NCBI GenBank assembly: GCA_016215625.1
Contig: JACRIW010000048.1
Location: 1-64,000 of the forward strand
Length of the DNA: 64,000 nucleotides
Source of the DNA: Candidatus Eiseniibacteriota bacterium
GTDB taxonomy: Bacteria; Eisenbacteria; RBG-16-71-46
Direction: 5' to 3'
Positions 17,901 to 26,261 of this stretch are shown one piece after another (the first letter of the stretch is position 1; each line of letters opens with the position of its first letter). The notes beneath the pieces are model-generated. The model made no database searches and was not told where the DNA came from. It saw only the letters and a program-made list of their open reading frames with translations. Position numbers and translations under genes: made by a program.

Positions 17901-19387
17901 CCGTCCGGGTCGTACGTGCCCGCGCTCGAGAAGCTCACGTCGAGCGGCACGAGGCCCGCCGTGGGTGAAGCCGTCGCGGCCGCGACCGGCGGGTTGTTGC
18001 CGCCGCCGCCACCACCGGTGTAGCGGATGCGGCGGATCTGGCCCGTGCTGATCGACACGTACCAGAGGCAGCCGTCGCTCGGATGGCGCACGACACACAC
18101 GGGCATGTCCATCGCCGTGCCGAAGTCCTGGATCGAGAGCAGCGCGTTGTTCGCGTCGAACGTCGCGACCTTGATCCACTGGGCCGCGTAGTCGGCGAAG
18201 AAGTAGCGATTGCGGTAGGCCGCCGGGTAGAGCGTGTCGGGATAGAACGCGCCGCCCACCGACGCGTTGCCGATGAAGTTCGGGGGCGAACTCAGGTTCT
18301 GCGTGCTGTGGTGCCACGCCGCGACGGGATTCGTGAACGTGGCCGGATTCGTGGACGTCCCGGTGCTCGAGCAGCCGTTGTGCGAGGGCTGCACGAGCGG
18401 GTAGATCGCCTGCGCGAGCATGCCCTCGCGGCACGGCCAACCGAAGTTCTGTCCCGGGGCGCTGACGACGTTCAGCTCCTCGTAGGTGTCCCAGCCGACG
18501 TCTCCGAGACAGAGCACGCCGGGATTTCCCGCGGTGGTGTCCACGCTGCCCGTGCCGGGCTTCACGGTGAACCGGAACGGATTGCGCAGGCCGTACGCGT
18601 ACACGCGAGAGCGGACCGACATGAGGTCGCCGTCCGAGTACGGATTGCTCGCGTAGCCATGGCCGTTCGCCGGATTGATGCGCAGGATCTTGCCGCACAG
18701 GCTCGTGATGTCCTGCGAGCGGTAAGCGCCGATGTCCTCGTTCGGGTCGGTCTTCGTGGGACCGAACGCCGACGGGTAGAGCCCGCCGTTGTCCGCGTAC
18801 TGGAAGTTCGCGCCCTCACCCACCGAGACGAGCAGGCTGCCGTCCCTGCCCCAGCGCAGCGAACCAATCGTGTGCGAACCCGTCGCGATGAGCGGACCAT
18901 GCCGCCAGTCGGTGCCGAACAGGATGGTGCGCGTGGAGGGCGTGACGACGTTCGTGTCGCCGCTCACGTTCATGCGATAGCGCGTGAGCCGCGCGAACGA
19001 GGGCACGTCCGTGTCCACGCCGTTCGTGTCGGGGTCCACGGTGTAGAGCACGTAGATGAAGTGATTGACGAAGTAGTTCGGGTCCACGGCCACGTCGAGC
19101 AGCCCGCGATCGTTGAGGTCGAGCACTTCGTTCGAGAGGTCCACGACCGCCGTGGCCCTCGTGACGTTGTTCACGACCATGCGGACCTTGCCGCCCTTCT
19201 CCGCGACGAGGTAGCGCCCGTCGGGCAGGAAGGTCACGGCGGTCGGGACGGTGAAGGTGGTGCCCGGGACCATGTTCTCGACCGTGAAGCCGGAAGGCAC
19301 GGTGAGCGCCTGGGCCGCACGCACGCCGAAAGTCACGAGCGCGAAGCCGGCGAGCAACACGAGGGCACGGCGAAGCCAGAGGGGCAC
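14957..19387 (-). CDS. PQQ-type sugar dehydrogenase fused to a five-heme cytochrome and FlgD tail
   Basis: This 1,476-residue exported protein combines domains rarely joined. After a signal peptide, about residues 30-460 form a glucose/sorbosone dehydrogenase six-bladed propeller (LNDRGLLDVAVDP, HTIGSLRWGRDGSLLVSVGEG, YAYGLRNPFRF, QNFGWPCREG). Next come a GGGGGG linker, a PKD domain (about 465-545: YAWSFGDGG), a lectin-like region, an Ig-like domain (about 740-840), and a cytochrome region with five CxxCH motifs: CTSCH, CLRCH, CDFCH, CATCH and CQDCH (about 871 to 1102). A FlgD-type Ig domain ends it. The GTG start at 19387 is preceded by AGGAG at good spacing, whereas the ATG further upstream has none. 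Likely role: periplasmic or surface oxidation of a sugar or alcohol with electron transfer through the fused hemes. Confidence 0.87.
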   Translation of the reverse strand: MPLWLRRALVLLAGFALVTFGVRAAQALTVPSGFTVENMVPGTTFTVPTAVTFLPDGRYLVAEKGGKVRMVVNNVTRATAVVDLSNEVLDLNDRGLLDVAVDPNYFVNHFIYVLYTVDPDTNGVDTDVPSFARLTRYRMNVSGDTNVVTPSTRTILFGTDWRHGPLIATGSHTIGSLRWGRDGSLLVSVGEGANFQYADNGGLYPSAFGPTKTDPNEDIGAYRSQDITSLCGKILRINPANGHGYASNPYSDGDLMSVRSRVYAYGLRNPFRFTVKPGTGSVDTTAGNPGVLCLGDVGWDTYEELNVVSAPGQNFGWPCREGMLAQAIYPLVQPSHNGCSSTGTSTNPATFTNPVAAWHHSTQNLSSPPNFIGNASVGGAFYPDTLYPAAYRNRYFFADYAAQWIKVATFDANNALLSIQDFGTAMDMPVCVVRHPSDGCLWYVSISTGQIRRIRYTGGGGGGNNPPVAAATASPTAGLVPLDVSFSSAGTYDPDGNTLTYAWSFGDGGVSSQPNPLHTYQIAGNYTAALTVNDGQGGSSLATVPITVGATSSFPTSAVLDDFNRANGSLGALWLDDAAGLSINSNTMRQISLSATTVYNGGTYGPDQECFLTLQAVTPNATELDLMLKLQGTTWSSGHIEVRYEPTLSKITVSTYHPTQGWATRGVINSASFGAGDQFGARAFANGTVEVYKSGILLGTVSVTGWPYYANGGRLGLTLTGNSSSIFDDFGGGNWNPVDTAPSVNVTSPNGGEAWTGGSSHAITWTASDNIGVTSVDVDYKESAGGRWIPLALDLSNTGSFTWPVHNTPSTGARVRVRAHDTAGNVGADSSNADFTIVRTPGGKAPTTLRDFQLPGSQPLSAGTFSNSSNCTSCHGGYDANVEPGHGFKGTMMAHAGRDPIFYACLAVAEQDAPSSGDLCLRCHVPMAWLSGKSQPTNGASIDASNRDGVSCDFCHRMVDPIYQPGVSPPEDQALLGAMFPAHVPVTRGTGQYVVDPNTRRRGPFSDPVTPHSWLQSAFHSKSEICATCHDVSNPVFVRRGERRYEPAPFDAAPDSMHASVLMPLERTYSEWLNSAFPQGVYAPEFAGNAPGGIVSSCQDCHMRKVTGKGANAPDVPVRNNLPLHDFTGGNAWMGGVIQTLYPGETDAAAIASGASRATAMLQAAATVRATVTAAGDSFLATVKVTNHTGHKLPTGYPEGRRMWISVTARDANGQVVYQSAPYDTATGVLAHDGSARVYEMHLGISSRLASTLGMSAGPSFHFTLNDSVYKDNRIPPAGFTNAAFHAFGGMPVDPEVPGTRYADGQNFDLATYALPSTARSVSATLWYQSSSKEYVEFLRDENVTNTAGTAFHAAWAANRKSPPVLMARDSLVFDVLDTPRPAVPKQASLRAISNPFRGSLQVALALPVEQDVTLEIVDVTGRIVVRQPRGRLAAGEHRLFWDGRDATGRDVGAGVFWAVVPTDRTRLVQRLVRLR

Positions 19388-19514
19388 GGAAGGACTCCTG
19401 GATCTCGAGGGCCGGGGCGATGCGTCCCCGGCAGGTGGGGATGACGGCATTATCGGGAGGAAGCGGGTCCGTCTCCAGCGGCGATTTCCATTCCGGCCAA
19501 CATCTTCCGGGGCT

Positions 19515-19991
19515 TCACTCGTCCCGGATGGGAACCTCCAGCACGCGCTCTCCGCCGTCCTGGAAGAGCAGGGTCAGGCGGACCGTCTTCCCCGCCTGCA
19601 GGGGCGCCGCGAGCCCGAACAACATCACGTGCAGGCCGCCGGGCTTCAGCTCCACGGGCTCGTCTTCCGGCAATGCGAGCCACGGCACGGGACGCATTTC
19701 CATCTGCCCTGCCGCGTTCTGCACGATCCGGTGGATCTCGACCTTCTCGGCGACGTCCGGCGCCACCTTCACGGCGCGCAGGGTGTCGCCGAGCGGTGCC
19801 GTGATCGTGCCGAAGATGGCTCCGACCGTGGCTCCGTCCGGAGTGGGCCGGGCGTGGAACCCTTTCAGGTTCACGGCGGCCTCTCCTCTCAGCCCCTCGC
19901 TGGCCATGGGGTGGCGCTCGCGCTTCGTACAACTTCCCAGGCTGACCAGGGCGAACAGCAGCACCAGGACAGGCAGAACGTTGCGATTCAC
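19515..19991 (-). CDS. PCu(A)C-type copper chaperone lipoprotein
   Basis: The 158-residue protein is a periplasmic Cu(I) chaperone of the PCu(A)C/DUF461 family. The metal motif is H-x10-M...H-x-M, seen as EIHRIVQNAAGQMEM and then GGLHVMLFGL. A lipobox (LGSC) follows the hydrophobic signal, so it is membrane-anchored. The start is the GTG at 19991, supported by GGGAGGT upstream and a 4-base overlap with the end of the upstream SCO gene. Together they would load copper into the CuA centre of cytochrome c oxidase. Confidence 0.9.
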   Translation of the reverse strand: MNRNVLPVLVLLFALVSLGSCTKRERHPMASEGLRGEAAVNLKGFHARPTPDGATVGAIFGTITAPLGDTLRAVKVAPDVAEKVEIHRIVQNAAGQMEMRPVPWLALPEDEPVELKPGGLHVMLFGLAAPLQAGKTVRLTLLFQDGGERVLEVPIRDE

Positions 19992-20629
19992 TTCGTACCT
20001 CCCGCGTTGCGGGCGAGGAGCAGGCGCAGGTCGTGCGCGAGATCGGCGGGCGAGGTGCCGTAGTCCCACTCCAGCAGCACCGCGCCGTGCTCGTCCACGA
20101 GGTAACTGAGGGCCGTGTGCGCCACGTCGACGTCGCCGTCCGCCTTGCGAGTGACGGACGAGGCGGCGCCGAAAGCCGCCTGCACGGCAAGGAGTTGCTC
20201 GTTGTCGGCCGGTCGAAGTGGGTGCCCGCCGGTGAAGAACGACCCGAGGTAGCGTGCCATGGCCTCGCTGCTGTCGCGGCCGGGGTCCACGGTCACGAAC
20301 GCCACGTCGACCTTGTCCGCTCCGGGGCCGACCTTTCGAAGCGCCTTGCGCAGGTCCCCGAGGGTCGTCGGGCAGAGGTCCGGGCAGTTCGTGAAACCGA
20401 AGAACACGAAGAGAAGACCGCCACGCTTCGCCCGGAACGTGAACGTGGTGTCGGGCTTCCCGAGCCTCGCCTCGGACATGCTCAGTCCTCCCACCTGCTT
20501 CGGGATCGGGCGGGTGTGGCCGACGAGCTTGCCGCTCGTCCTCGGGCCGCAGGCGGAGGCGGTCAGGAGCGCCAGGAGCAGGCAGGCGAAGGCGAGCGGG
20601 ATACGGCGGGCGGCAGGACGATCGGACAT
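19988..20629 (-). CDS. SCO1/SenC copper chaperone for cytochrome oxidase
   Basis: The 213-residue lipoprotein (TASACG lipobox) has a thioredoxin fold with the copper ligands of SCO1/SenC: CPDLCP (CxxxC) after FFGFTN, and the distal histidine in AHTALSYLVDEHG. It delivers copper to, or reduces, the CuA site of subunit II of cytochrome oxidase. It overlaps the PCu(A)C gene by 4 bases (GTGA), a common pairing. No oxidase genes are in the window. A promoter is visible at 20670-20698. Confidence 0.92.
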   Translation of the reverse strand: MSDRPAARRIPLAFACLLLALLTASACGPRTSGKLVGHTRPIPKQVGGLSMSEARLGKPDTTFTFRAKRGGLLFVFFGFTNCPDLCPTTLGDLRKALRKVGPGADKVDVAFVTVDPGRDSSEAMARYLGSFFTGGHPLRPADNEQLLAVQAAFGAASSVTRKADGDVDVAHTALSYLVDEHGAVLLEWDYGTSPADLAHDLRLLLARNAGGTK

Positions 20630-20669
20630 GGGGAGCACCCCGGGCGGATGGGATCCGGAAACGCGGGGC

Positions 20670-20698
20670 AAGTTACACCGGCTGACGCGGTTTGTCGC
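20670..20698 (-). promoter_or_regulatory. Candidate sigma-70 promoter of the SCO-PCu(A)C operon
   Basis: On the minus strand GCGACA and TAACTT are separated by 17 bases (20693-20698 and 20670-20675). The box similarity is moderate. The SCO start at 20629 is about 40 bases downstream. Confidence 0.45.
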
Positions 20699-20785
20699 AC
20701 GACCGGCGTTAGGTCCGTCCCCCTCCGCCGTAGGTCGTACGTCGATCCCATCGTCCCGTGCCATCCGAACATCGGGGGTTCCCTC

Positions 20786-21715
20786 ATGCGCCTTTCGACT
20801 GCTGCTTCCACCTTCCTGCTCCGCACCGTCGTCGCGCTCTCGCTCTTGGCCGCCGTGGCCGCCTTCGCCGCCCCCGGCGACCTCTACGTCACGAGCGACG
20901 CCTCGAACAAGGTGCGCCGTTACCACGGCACGTTCGGCAACTTCCTGAGCGTGTTCTCGATCTCCGGCACGCCGAACGGCCAGATGGCGATCCACTTCGG
21001 CGCGACGAACAACCGCGTGCTCATCGGGCACAACGCGTTCGGCGTCGAGGAGCGCGACGTCGCGACCGGAGCGCTCATCAAGGTCTACAACCCGACGGGC
21101 GGATGGCAGTGGGCCGGGCTCTACGCGCCGACCGGCGAGGTCTACATCGGCGACATGCTCACGAACGACGTGCGCGCCTACGACGCGAACACGGGCGCCT
21201 TCATCCGCGTCGTGTGCTCGGTCGGCATGCCCGCCGACATGGACTTCGGCCCCGACGGCAACCTGTACGTGTGCTCGTGGCTCACGAGCAACGTCGAGAT
21301 CTTCCACGGCGTGACCGGCGCACCGCTCGGCACGATCGTGCTTCCCGTCGGCGCGCTTCCGAACGACGTCGCGTTCCACCCGATCACGGGCGACATCCAC
21401 GTGACGAGCATGAACACGAACATGGGCTACCGCTTCGACTGGACGAGCCACCTCATGAACGGCGTGTTCGTGGGCACGGGCTGGGCGCGGCCGCACGGCA
21501 TCGCGTTCTCGCCGGTCAACGGCCGCATCCTCGTCGTGGACGGCGTCACGGGCCAGGTGCACGAGTTCTCGCCGAACACCCTGCTCGAGACGAATCCTGC
21601 GTTCCTCGTGCCCGCGCCGGGCGACAAGATCGTGGACCTCGCGTTCCAGCCCGCCGGCGGGCCGGTGCCGACCACGAACTCCACGTGGGGCCGCGTGAAG
21701 ACGCTCTACCGCTGA
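20786..21715 (+). CDS. Secreted beta-propeller (NHL/SMP-30-like) protein
   Basis: The 309-residue exported protein has a signal peptide (about 1-28). Six repeats of about 40 residues follow, with motifs such as [32 protein letters not shown] and [16 protein letters not shown]. This is the pattern of NHL or SMP-30-like propellers. No catalytic residues are obvious. The end [12 protein letters not shown] is a short basic-aromatic tail after the last blade. The gene stands alone, divergent from the SCO operon, and is followed by a strong terminator. Confidence 0.8.
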   Translation: MRLSTAASTFLLRTVVALSLLAAVAAFAAPGDLYVTSDASNKVRRYHGTFGNFLSVFSISGTPNGQMAIHFGATNNRVLIGHNAFGVEERDVATGALIKVYNPTGGWQWAGLYAPTGEVYIGDMLTNDVRAYDANTGAFIRVVCSVGMPADMDFGPDGNLYVCSWLTSNVEIFHGVTGAPLGTIVLPVGALPNDVAFHPITGDIHVTSMNTNMGYRFDWTSHLMNGVFVGTGWARPHGIAFSPVNGRILVVDGVTGQVHEFSPNTLLETNPAFLVPAPGDKIVDLAFQPAGGPVPTTNSTWGRVKTLYR

Positions 21716-21736
21716 CGCTCCGGTCCACGCGGTACG

Positions 21737-21784
21737 CGCCACGGTGCGCCGGGCCCCCGAGGCCGGCGCACCGTGGCGTTTTCG
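21737..21784 (+). terminator. Intrinsic terminator
   Basis: CGCCACGGTGCGCCGG pairs with CCGGCGCACCGTGGCG (16 perfect pairs), with a 10-base loop and a TTTT tract. It lies 20 bases past the stop of the propeller gene. Confidence 0.92.
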
Positions 21785-21796
21785 GGCCTTCGCGGC

Positions 21797-21825
21797 TGGA
21801 CACACCGCGCCCGATGGCGTTATGT
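21797..21825 (+). promoter_or_regulatory. Candidate promoter for glnS
   Basis: TGGACA at 21797-21802 and TTATGT at 21820-21825 are 17 bases apart, directly after the terminator and about 90 bases before the glnS start. Box similarity is moderate. Confidence 0.4.
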
Positions 21826-21914
21826 CACCGGTTCCGATTCCACCACCGCCCGTACCGGGCGCCGTCCCCGTCCGCGGGCGGCGCCGCCGCGGCGTCGCAC
21901 CTTTCGAGATCGTC

Positions 21915-23720
21915 ATGTCCGAGCACGACATTCCCGCTCCCGGCACCGAACGCGAGGACTTCATCCGCGAGATCGTCAAGGCCGACCTGGCCTCCGGCGC
22001 CCACGCGAAGATCGTCACGCGCTTCCCTCCCGAGCCGAACGGCTACCTGCACGTCGGTCACGCCAAGGCGATCTGCCTCAACTTCGGCATCGCGCAGCAG
22101 TTCGGCGGCCGCTGCAACCTGCGGATGGACGACACGAATCCCGCGAAGGAAGACATCGAGTACGAGGAATCCATCGTCGCGGACGTGAAATGGCTGGTGG
22201 GCGGTTGGGCCGAGCACTGCCTCGCGTTCAAGCCGAGCGGCTCGACGGCGACGGCGAACGGCGCGGATTTCCATCAGGCCGCCGCCGAGGGCACCGGGCC
22301 CGGCACCGAGCCCTTCCGCGCGTCCGACTCCTTCGACGCGCTGCACGCGTTCGCCGTGCGCCTCATCGAGAACGGCAAGGCGTACGTCTGCGACCACACC
22401 GCCGAGGAAGTGGACCGCATGCGCGGCGCGCCGGGCCAGCCGGGCGAGCCGAGCCGCTATCGCGACCGCCCGGTCGCCGAAAGCCTCGAGCTGTTCGCCC
22501 GCATGAAGGCCGGCGAGTTCCCGGACGGCGCCCGCACGCTGCGCGCACGCATCGACCCCGCTTCGCCCAACGTCTGGATGCGCGATCCGCTCCTGTACCG
22601 CATCCGCCACGTCGAGCACCACAACACCGGCGCCGCGTGGTGCATCTACCCGATGTACGACTACGCGCACGGGCTTTCCGACTACATCGAAGGCGTGACG
22701 CACTCCATCTGCACGCTCGAGTTCGTCCCGCACCGTCCGCTCTACGACTGGTTGCTCGAGGCGCTCGACCTGCCGCGCCCGCTGCCGCACCAGTACGAGT
22801 TCGCGCGCCTCAACCTCACGCACACCGTGATGAGCAAGCGCAAGCTCCTGCGGCTCGTGACCGACGGCTTCGTGAGCGGCTGGGACGATCCCCGCATGCC
22901 GACGATCAGCGGCATGCGCCGCCGCGGCTATCCCGCGGCCGCGCTGCGCGACTTCACCGAACGCATCGGCGTCGCTCGCCGCGAGAATCGCGTCGAGCTC
23001 GCGCTCCTCGAAGCGTGCGTGCGCGACGACCTCAACGCCCGCGCGCTGCGGCGCATGGCGGTGCTCAAGCCCGTCAAGGTCGTGCTCGAGAACTATCCCG
23101 AGGACCAGGTCGAGCACTTCGAGCTCGGCAACAATCCCGAGGACCCGGCCGCCGGTACGCGGCAGGTGCCGTTCTCGCGCGAGCTCTGGATCGACGAGGA
23201 GGACTTCCGCGAGGTGCCGCCGCCGAAGTACTTCCGGCTCTCGCCCGGCACCGAGGTGCGCCTGCGCGGCGCCTACTTCATCCGCTGCACCGGCGTCGTG
23301 AAGAACGAGGCCGGCGAAGTGACCGAAGTGCGCGCGACCTACGATCCGGAGACGCGCAGCAGCAACGCGCCCGACGGCCGCAAGGTGAAGGCCACGATCC
23401 ACTGGGTCTCCGCGAAACACGCGGTGGACGCCGAAGTGCGCCTCTACGAGACGCTGTTCGCCGCCGAGGATCCCGAGACCGCCGCCGAAGGCGCGGACTT
23501 CACCACGATCCTCAACCCCGCCTCGCTCACGACGCTCACGGGCTGCAAGGTCGAGCCCGTGCTCGGTGGCGCGACGCCCGGCGCGCCCGTGCAGTTCGAG
23601 CGTGTGGGTTACTTCGTGGCGGACGCCCGGGATTCGAAGCCCGGCGCGCCCGTCTTCAACCGCACCGTGACGCTCAAGGACGCCTGGGCGCGCATCGAGA
23701 AGAAGCAGGGCGGCAAGTGA
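21915..23720 (+). CDS. glnS: Glutaminyl-tRNA synthetase
   Basis: The 601-residue enzyme charges tRNA-Gln. It has the class I signatures [16 protein letters not shown] (HIGH motif as HVGH) and VMSKRK (KMSKS). The active-site block [22 protein letters not shown] is typical of GlnRS, not GluRS. The C-terminal two-barrel anticodon-binding domain follows (about 350-590). Around residues 95-135 there is an extra loop relative to E. coli GlnRS. The start has only a weak ribosome-binding site. The stop overlaps the ABC-F start by 4 bases, so the two translation-linked genes are co-expressed. Confidence 0.96.
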   Translation: MSEHDIPAPGTEREDFIREIVKADLASGAHAKIVTRFPPEPNGYLHVGHAKAICLNFGIAQQFGGRCNLRMDDTNPAKEDIEYEESIVADVKWLVGGWAEHCLAFKPSGSTATANGADFHQAAAEGTGPGTEPFRASDSFDALHAFAVRLIENGKAYVCDHTAEEVDRMRGAPGQPGEPSRYRDRPVAESLELFARMKAGEFPDGARTLRARIDPASPNVWMRDPLLYRIRHVEHHNTGAAWCIYPMYDYAHGLSDYIEGVTHSICTLEFVPHRPLYDWLLEALDLPRPLPHQYEFARLNLTHTVMSKRKLLRLVTDGFVSGWDDPRMPTISGMRRRGYPAAALRDFTERIGVARRENRVELALLEACVRDDLNARALRRMAVLKPVKVVLENYPEDQVEHFELGNNPEDPAAGTRQVPFSRELWIDEEDFREVPPPKYFRLSPGTEVRLRGAYFIRCTGVVKNEAGEVTEVRATYDPETRSSNAPDGRKVKATIHWVSAKHAVDAEVRLYETLFAAEDPETAAEGADFTTILNPASLTTLTGCKVEPVLGGATPGAPVQFERVGYFVADARDSKPGAPVFNRTVTLKDAWARIEKKQGGK

Positions 23721-25360
23721 TCGTCTTCAACAACGTCTCCAAGCAGTATGGCTCCCAGATCCTGTTCGTCGAGACCGGCTTCCAGCTCAACCCGGGCGAG
23801 AAGGTCGGACTCGTCGGCCCGAACGGCGCCGGCAAGACCACGGTGTTCCGCCTCATCGTCGGTGAGGAATCCCCCGACGAGGGCGACGTCACCGTGCCGA
23901 AGCGCATCTCGATCGGCTACTACCGGCAGGACATCGGCGAGATGTCCGGCCGCTCCGTCCTGGACGAAGCCATCGCCGGCAGCGGCAACCTCGGAGAGCT
24001 GCACCACGAGCTCAAGGATCTCGAGCACGCGCTCGCGGATCCCGAACGCGCGGACGAGATGGAGGCCATCCTCGAGCGCTTCGGCCACGTGCAGGACGAG
24101 TACATGCGCCAGGGTGGCTACGACCTCGAGTCCCGCGCGAAGGAGATCCTGCACGGCCTCGGCTTCGCGGACGAGCAGATCGAGGGTGACGTGGGCGCGC
24201 TGTCCGGCGGCTGGAAGATGCGCGTCGGCCTCGCCCGCATCCTCCTCGGCCGGCCCGACGTGCTGCTCATGGACGAGCCGACGAACCATCTCGACATCGA
24301 ATCGATCCTCTGGCTCGAGAAGTTCATCGGCGGCTACGCCGGCGCCGTGCTCATGACGTGCCACGACAAGGACTTCATGAACCGCATCGTGGACCGCATC
24401 CTCGAGATCGACACGGGCGAGTTCACGAGCTACTCGGGCGACTACGACTTCTACGTGCGCGAGCGCGCGATCGCCGAGGCGAACCGCGAGGCCGCGTACG
24501 CGCGCCAGCAGGCGATGCTCGCCAAGGAACGCCGCTTCATCGAGCGTTTCGCCGCCCACGCCGCGAAGGCCGCTCAGGTGCAGAGCCGCGTGAAGAAGCT
24601 CGAGAAGATCGAGCAGGTCGAGCTTCCCCGCCACCGTCACGTGGTCGAGTTCCGCTTCCGCCAGCCCGCGCGTTCCGGCGAGGACGTCGTCGAGATGAAG
24701 GGCATCCGCAAGGCCTACGGCGAGCGCGTGATCTACGACGGCTTCGACTTCCGCGTGCGCCGCACCGAACGCTGGTGCGTGATGGGGCGCAACGGCGCGG
24801 GCAAGAGCACGCTCCTCAAGATGGTCGCGGGCGTGTCGGAGCCCGACTCGGGTTCCGTGCGGCTCGGCGCGTCGATGCGCATGGGCTACTTAGCGCAGCA
24901 GTCGCTCGAACTGCTCGATCCCTCGCGCACCGTCTTCGAGCAGATGCAGCACGACTTCCCGCTCGAGTCGCAGGGCGTCGTCAAGAACCTGCTCGGGGCG
25001 TTCCACTTCTCCGGCAAGGACGTCGACAAGCCGATCCGCGTGCTCTCCGGCGGCGAGAAATCACGGCTCGTGCTCGCCGGCATCCTGTTCGACCCGCCGA
25101 ACTTCCTCGTGCTCGACGAACCGACGAACCATCTCGATCTCGAGACCAAGGAGATGCTCGTCGAGTCACTCAAGGACTTCGAGGGCACGATGCTGTTCGT
25201 GAGCCACGACCGCACGTTCCTGCGTGGCCTCGCGAACCGCGTGCTCGAACTGCGGCCCGGCACCGAGACCGAGGCGGCGCAGCCGCCGTTCGAGTACCTC
25301 GGGTCGTACGCGGAGTACGTCGAGCGCTCGGGCAACGAAGCCTCGGGCGTCCACGGGTAG
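23717..25360 (+). CDS. ABC-F family ATPase
   Basis: The 547-residue cytoplasmic protein has two nucleotide-binding domains and no membrane segment. It shows Walker [10 protein letters not shown] and GRNGAGKST, signatures LSGGWKMR and LSGGEKSR, and Walker [10 protein letters not shown] and LVLDEPTNH. The linker (about 240-320) is the charged P-site tRNA interaction motif, rich in Lys and Arg. ABC-F proteins rescue or regulate ribosomes at translation initiation or elongation. The start is a GTG overlapping the glnS stop. It is nearest to the Uup/YdiF-like group; a precise subfamily would need a tree. Confidence 0.93.
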   Translation: MIVFNNVSKQYGSQILFVETGFQLNPGEKVGLVGPNGAGKTTVFRLIVGEESPDEGDVTVPKRISIGYYRQDIGEMSGRSVLDEAIAGSGNLGELHHELKDLEHALADPERADEMEAILERFGHVQDEYMRQGGYDLESRAKEILHGLGFADEQIEGDVGALSGGWKMRVGLARILLGRPDVLLMDEPTNHLDIESILWLEKFIGGYAGAVLMTCHDKDFMNRIVDRILEIDTGEFTSYSGDYDFYVRERAIAEANREAAYARQQAMLAKERRFIERFAAHAAKAAQVQSRVKKLEKIEQVELPRHRHVVEFRFRQPARSGEDVVEMKGIRKAYGERVIYDGFDFRVRRTERWCVMGRNGAGKSTLLKMVAGVSEPDSGSVRLGASMRMGYLAQQSLELLDPSRTVFEQMQHDFPLESQGVVKNLLGAFHFSGKDVDKPIRVLSGGEKSRLVLAGILFDPPNFLVLDEPTNHLDLETKEMLVESLKDFEGTMLFVSHDRTFLRGLANRVLELRPGTETEAAQPPFEYLGSYAEYVERSGNEASGVHG

Positions 25361-25361
25361 T

Positions 25362-26261
25362 TCAGGCGTCCACGACCCAACCCGTCACGCCCTGCGCCTC
25401 CAGGAACGCACGCGCGCCACGGCCCTGCAGGATGGCCAGCGTCGCGAGCGTTCCCGCTTCGATGCAGGTCGCGGCCAGCACGGTGACCGCACGCGGCGCG
25501 TCCACCACGGGCCAGCCGGTGCGCGGGTCCAGGATGTGGCCGAGGCGTCGCCCGCGCCACGTCACGTAGCGTCGCGCGTCCCCGCTCGTCGCGAGCGCGC
25601 CGCGTTCGAGTTCGATGCGCTGGACGACGCCCTCGCCGGTCCGCTCCGGATCGTCGACGCCGACGATCCAGGGCGCTCCGCCACGACGCGGCGCGTTGGC
25701 GACGAGGTCGCCCCCGAAGTTCACGAGGCACGCCACCGGCGATCGCTCCGCGAGCAGCGCCGCCGCGCTGTCCACCGCGTACTCCTTGCCGATGCCGCCG
25801 AAGTCCAGTTCCATGCCCTCGGGCAGCACGAGCGTCCGGCCGTCCCACGTCACGCGCAGCCAGCCGACGTGTAAGAGCGCTTCGGCGATCACGGTTTCGT
25901 CGGGCGAGGCCTCGCCGCCGTCGAAGCGCCACGCGCGCCGCAGGACGCCCGAGGTGACGTCGAACGACCCACCCGAAAGTTCGAAGCAGGCGGCCGCGTA
26001 GCCCAGCAGCCGGGCCGTCTCGGCGTCGGGTTCCCATGGCGTCCCACGCGCCGCCTGAATGTCGTGTACGACGCTGTCGTCGCGGTAGCGGCTGAACTTC
26101 TTCTCGATCCGCCGCGCTTCCGTGCGTGCGGCGCGCACGAGGTCGGCGGCCACGCGCCTGTGGTCGGTGTCGACGAGCACCTCGCACGGACTCGCCATCG
26201 CGGTGAAGCGCCCGGCCCAGACGTCGCCGAGACGCTCCAGCCGCGGCGTGTTGCCGTTCAC
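25362..26261 (-). CDS. apbE: FAD:protein FMN transferase (ApbE)
   Basis: The approximately 299-residue protein attaches FMN covalently to Ser/Thr of target proteins. ApbE hallmarks are GGSFDVTSGVL, DFGGIGKEYAVD, VNFGGDLVAN and GHILDPRTGWPV, the last close to the magnesium site. I chose the GTG at 26261, which overlaps the stop of the DUF3570 gene (GTGA). A GTG at 26264 and an ATG at 26276 are alternatives. No signal peptide is seen with any of them, whereas many ApbE proteins are exported, so the true start or location needs checking. It is the last gene of the thioredoxin-DUF4266-DUF3570 operon. Confidence 0.92.
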   Translation of the reverse strand: MNGNTPRLERLGDVWAGRFTAMASPCEVLVDTDHRRVAADLVRAARTEARRIEKKFSRYRDDSVVHDIQAARGTPWEPDAETARLLGYAAACFELSGGSFDVTSGVLRRAWRFDGGEASPDETVIAEALLHVGWLRVTWDGRTLVLPEGMELDFGGIGKEYAVDSAAALLAERSPVACLVNFGGDLVANAPRRGGAPWIVGVDDPERTGEGVVQRIELERGALATSGDARRYVTWRGRRLGHILDPRTGWPVVDAPRAVTVLAATCIEAGTLATLAILQGRGARAFLEAQGVTGWVVDA

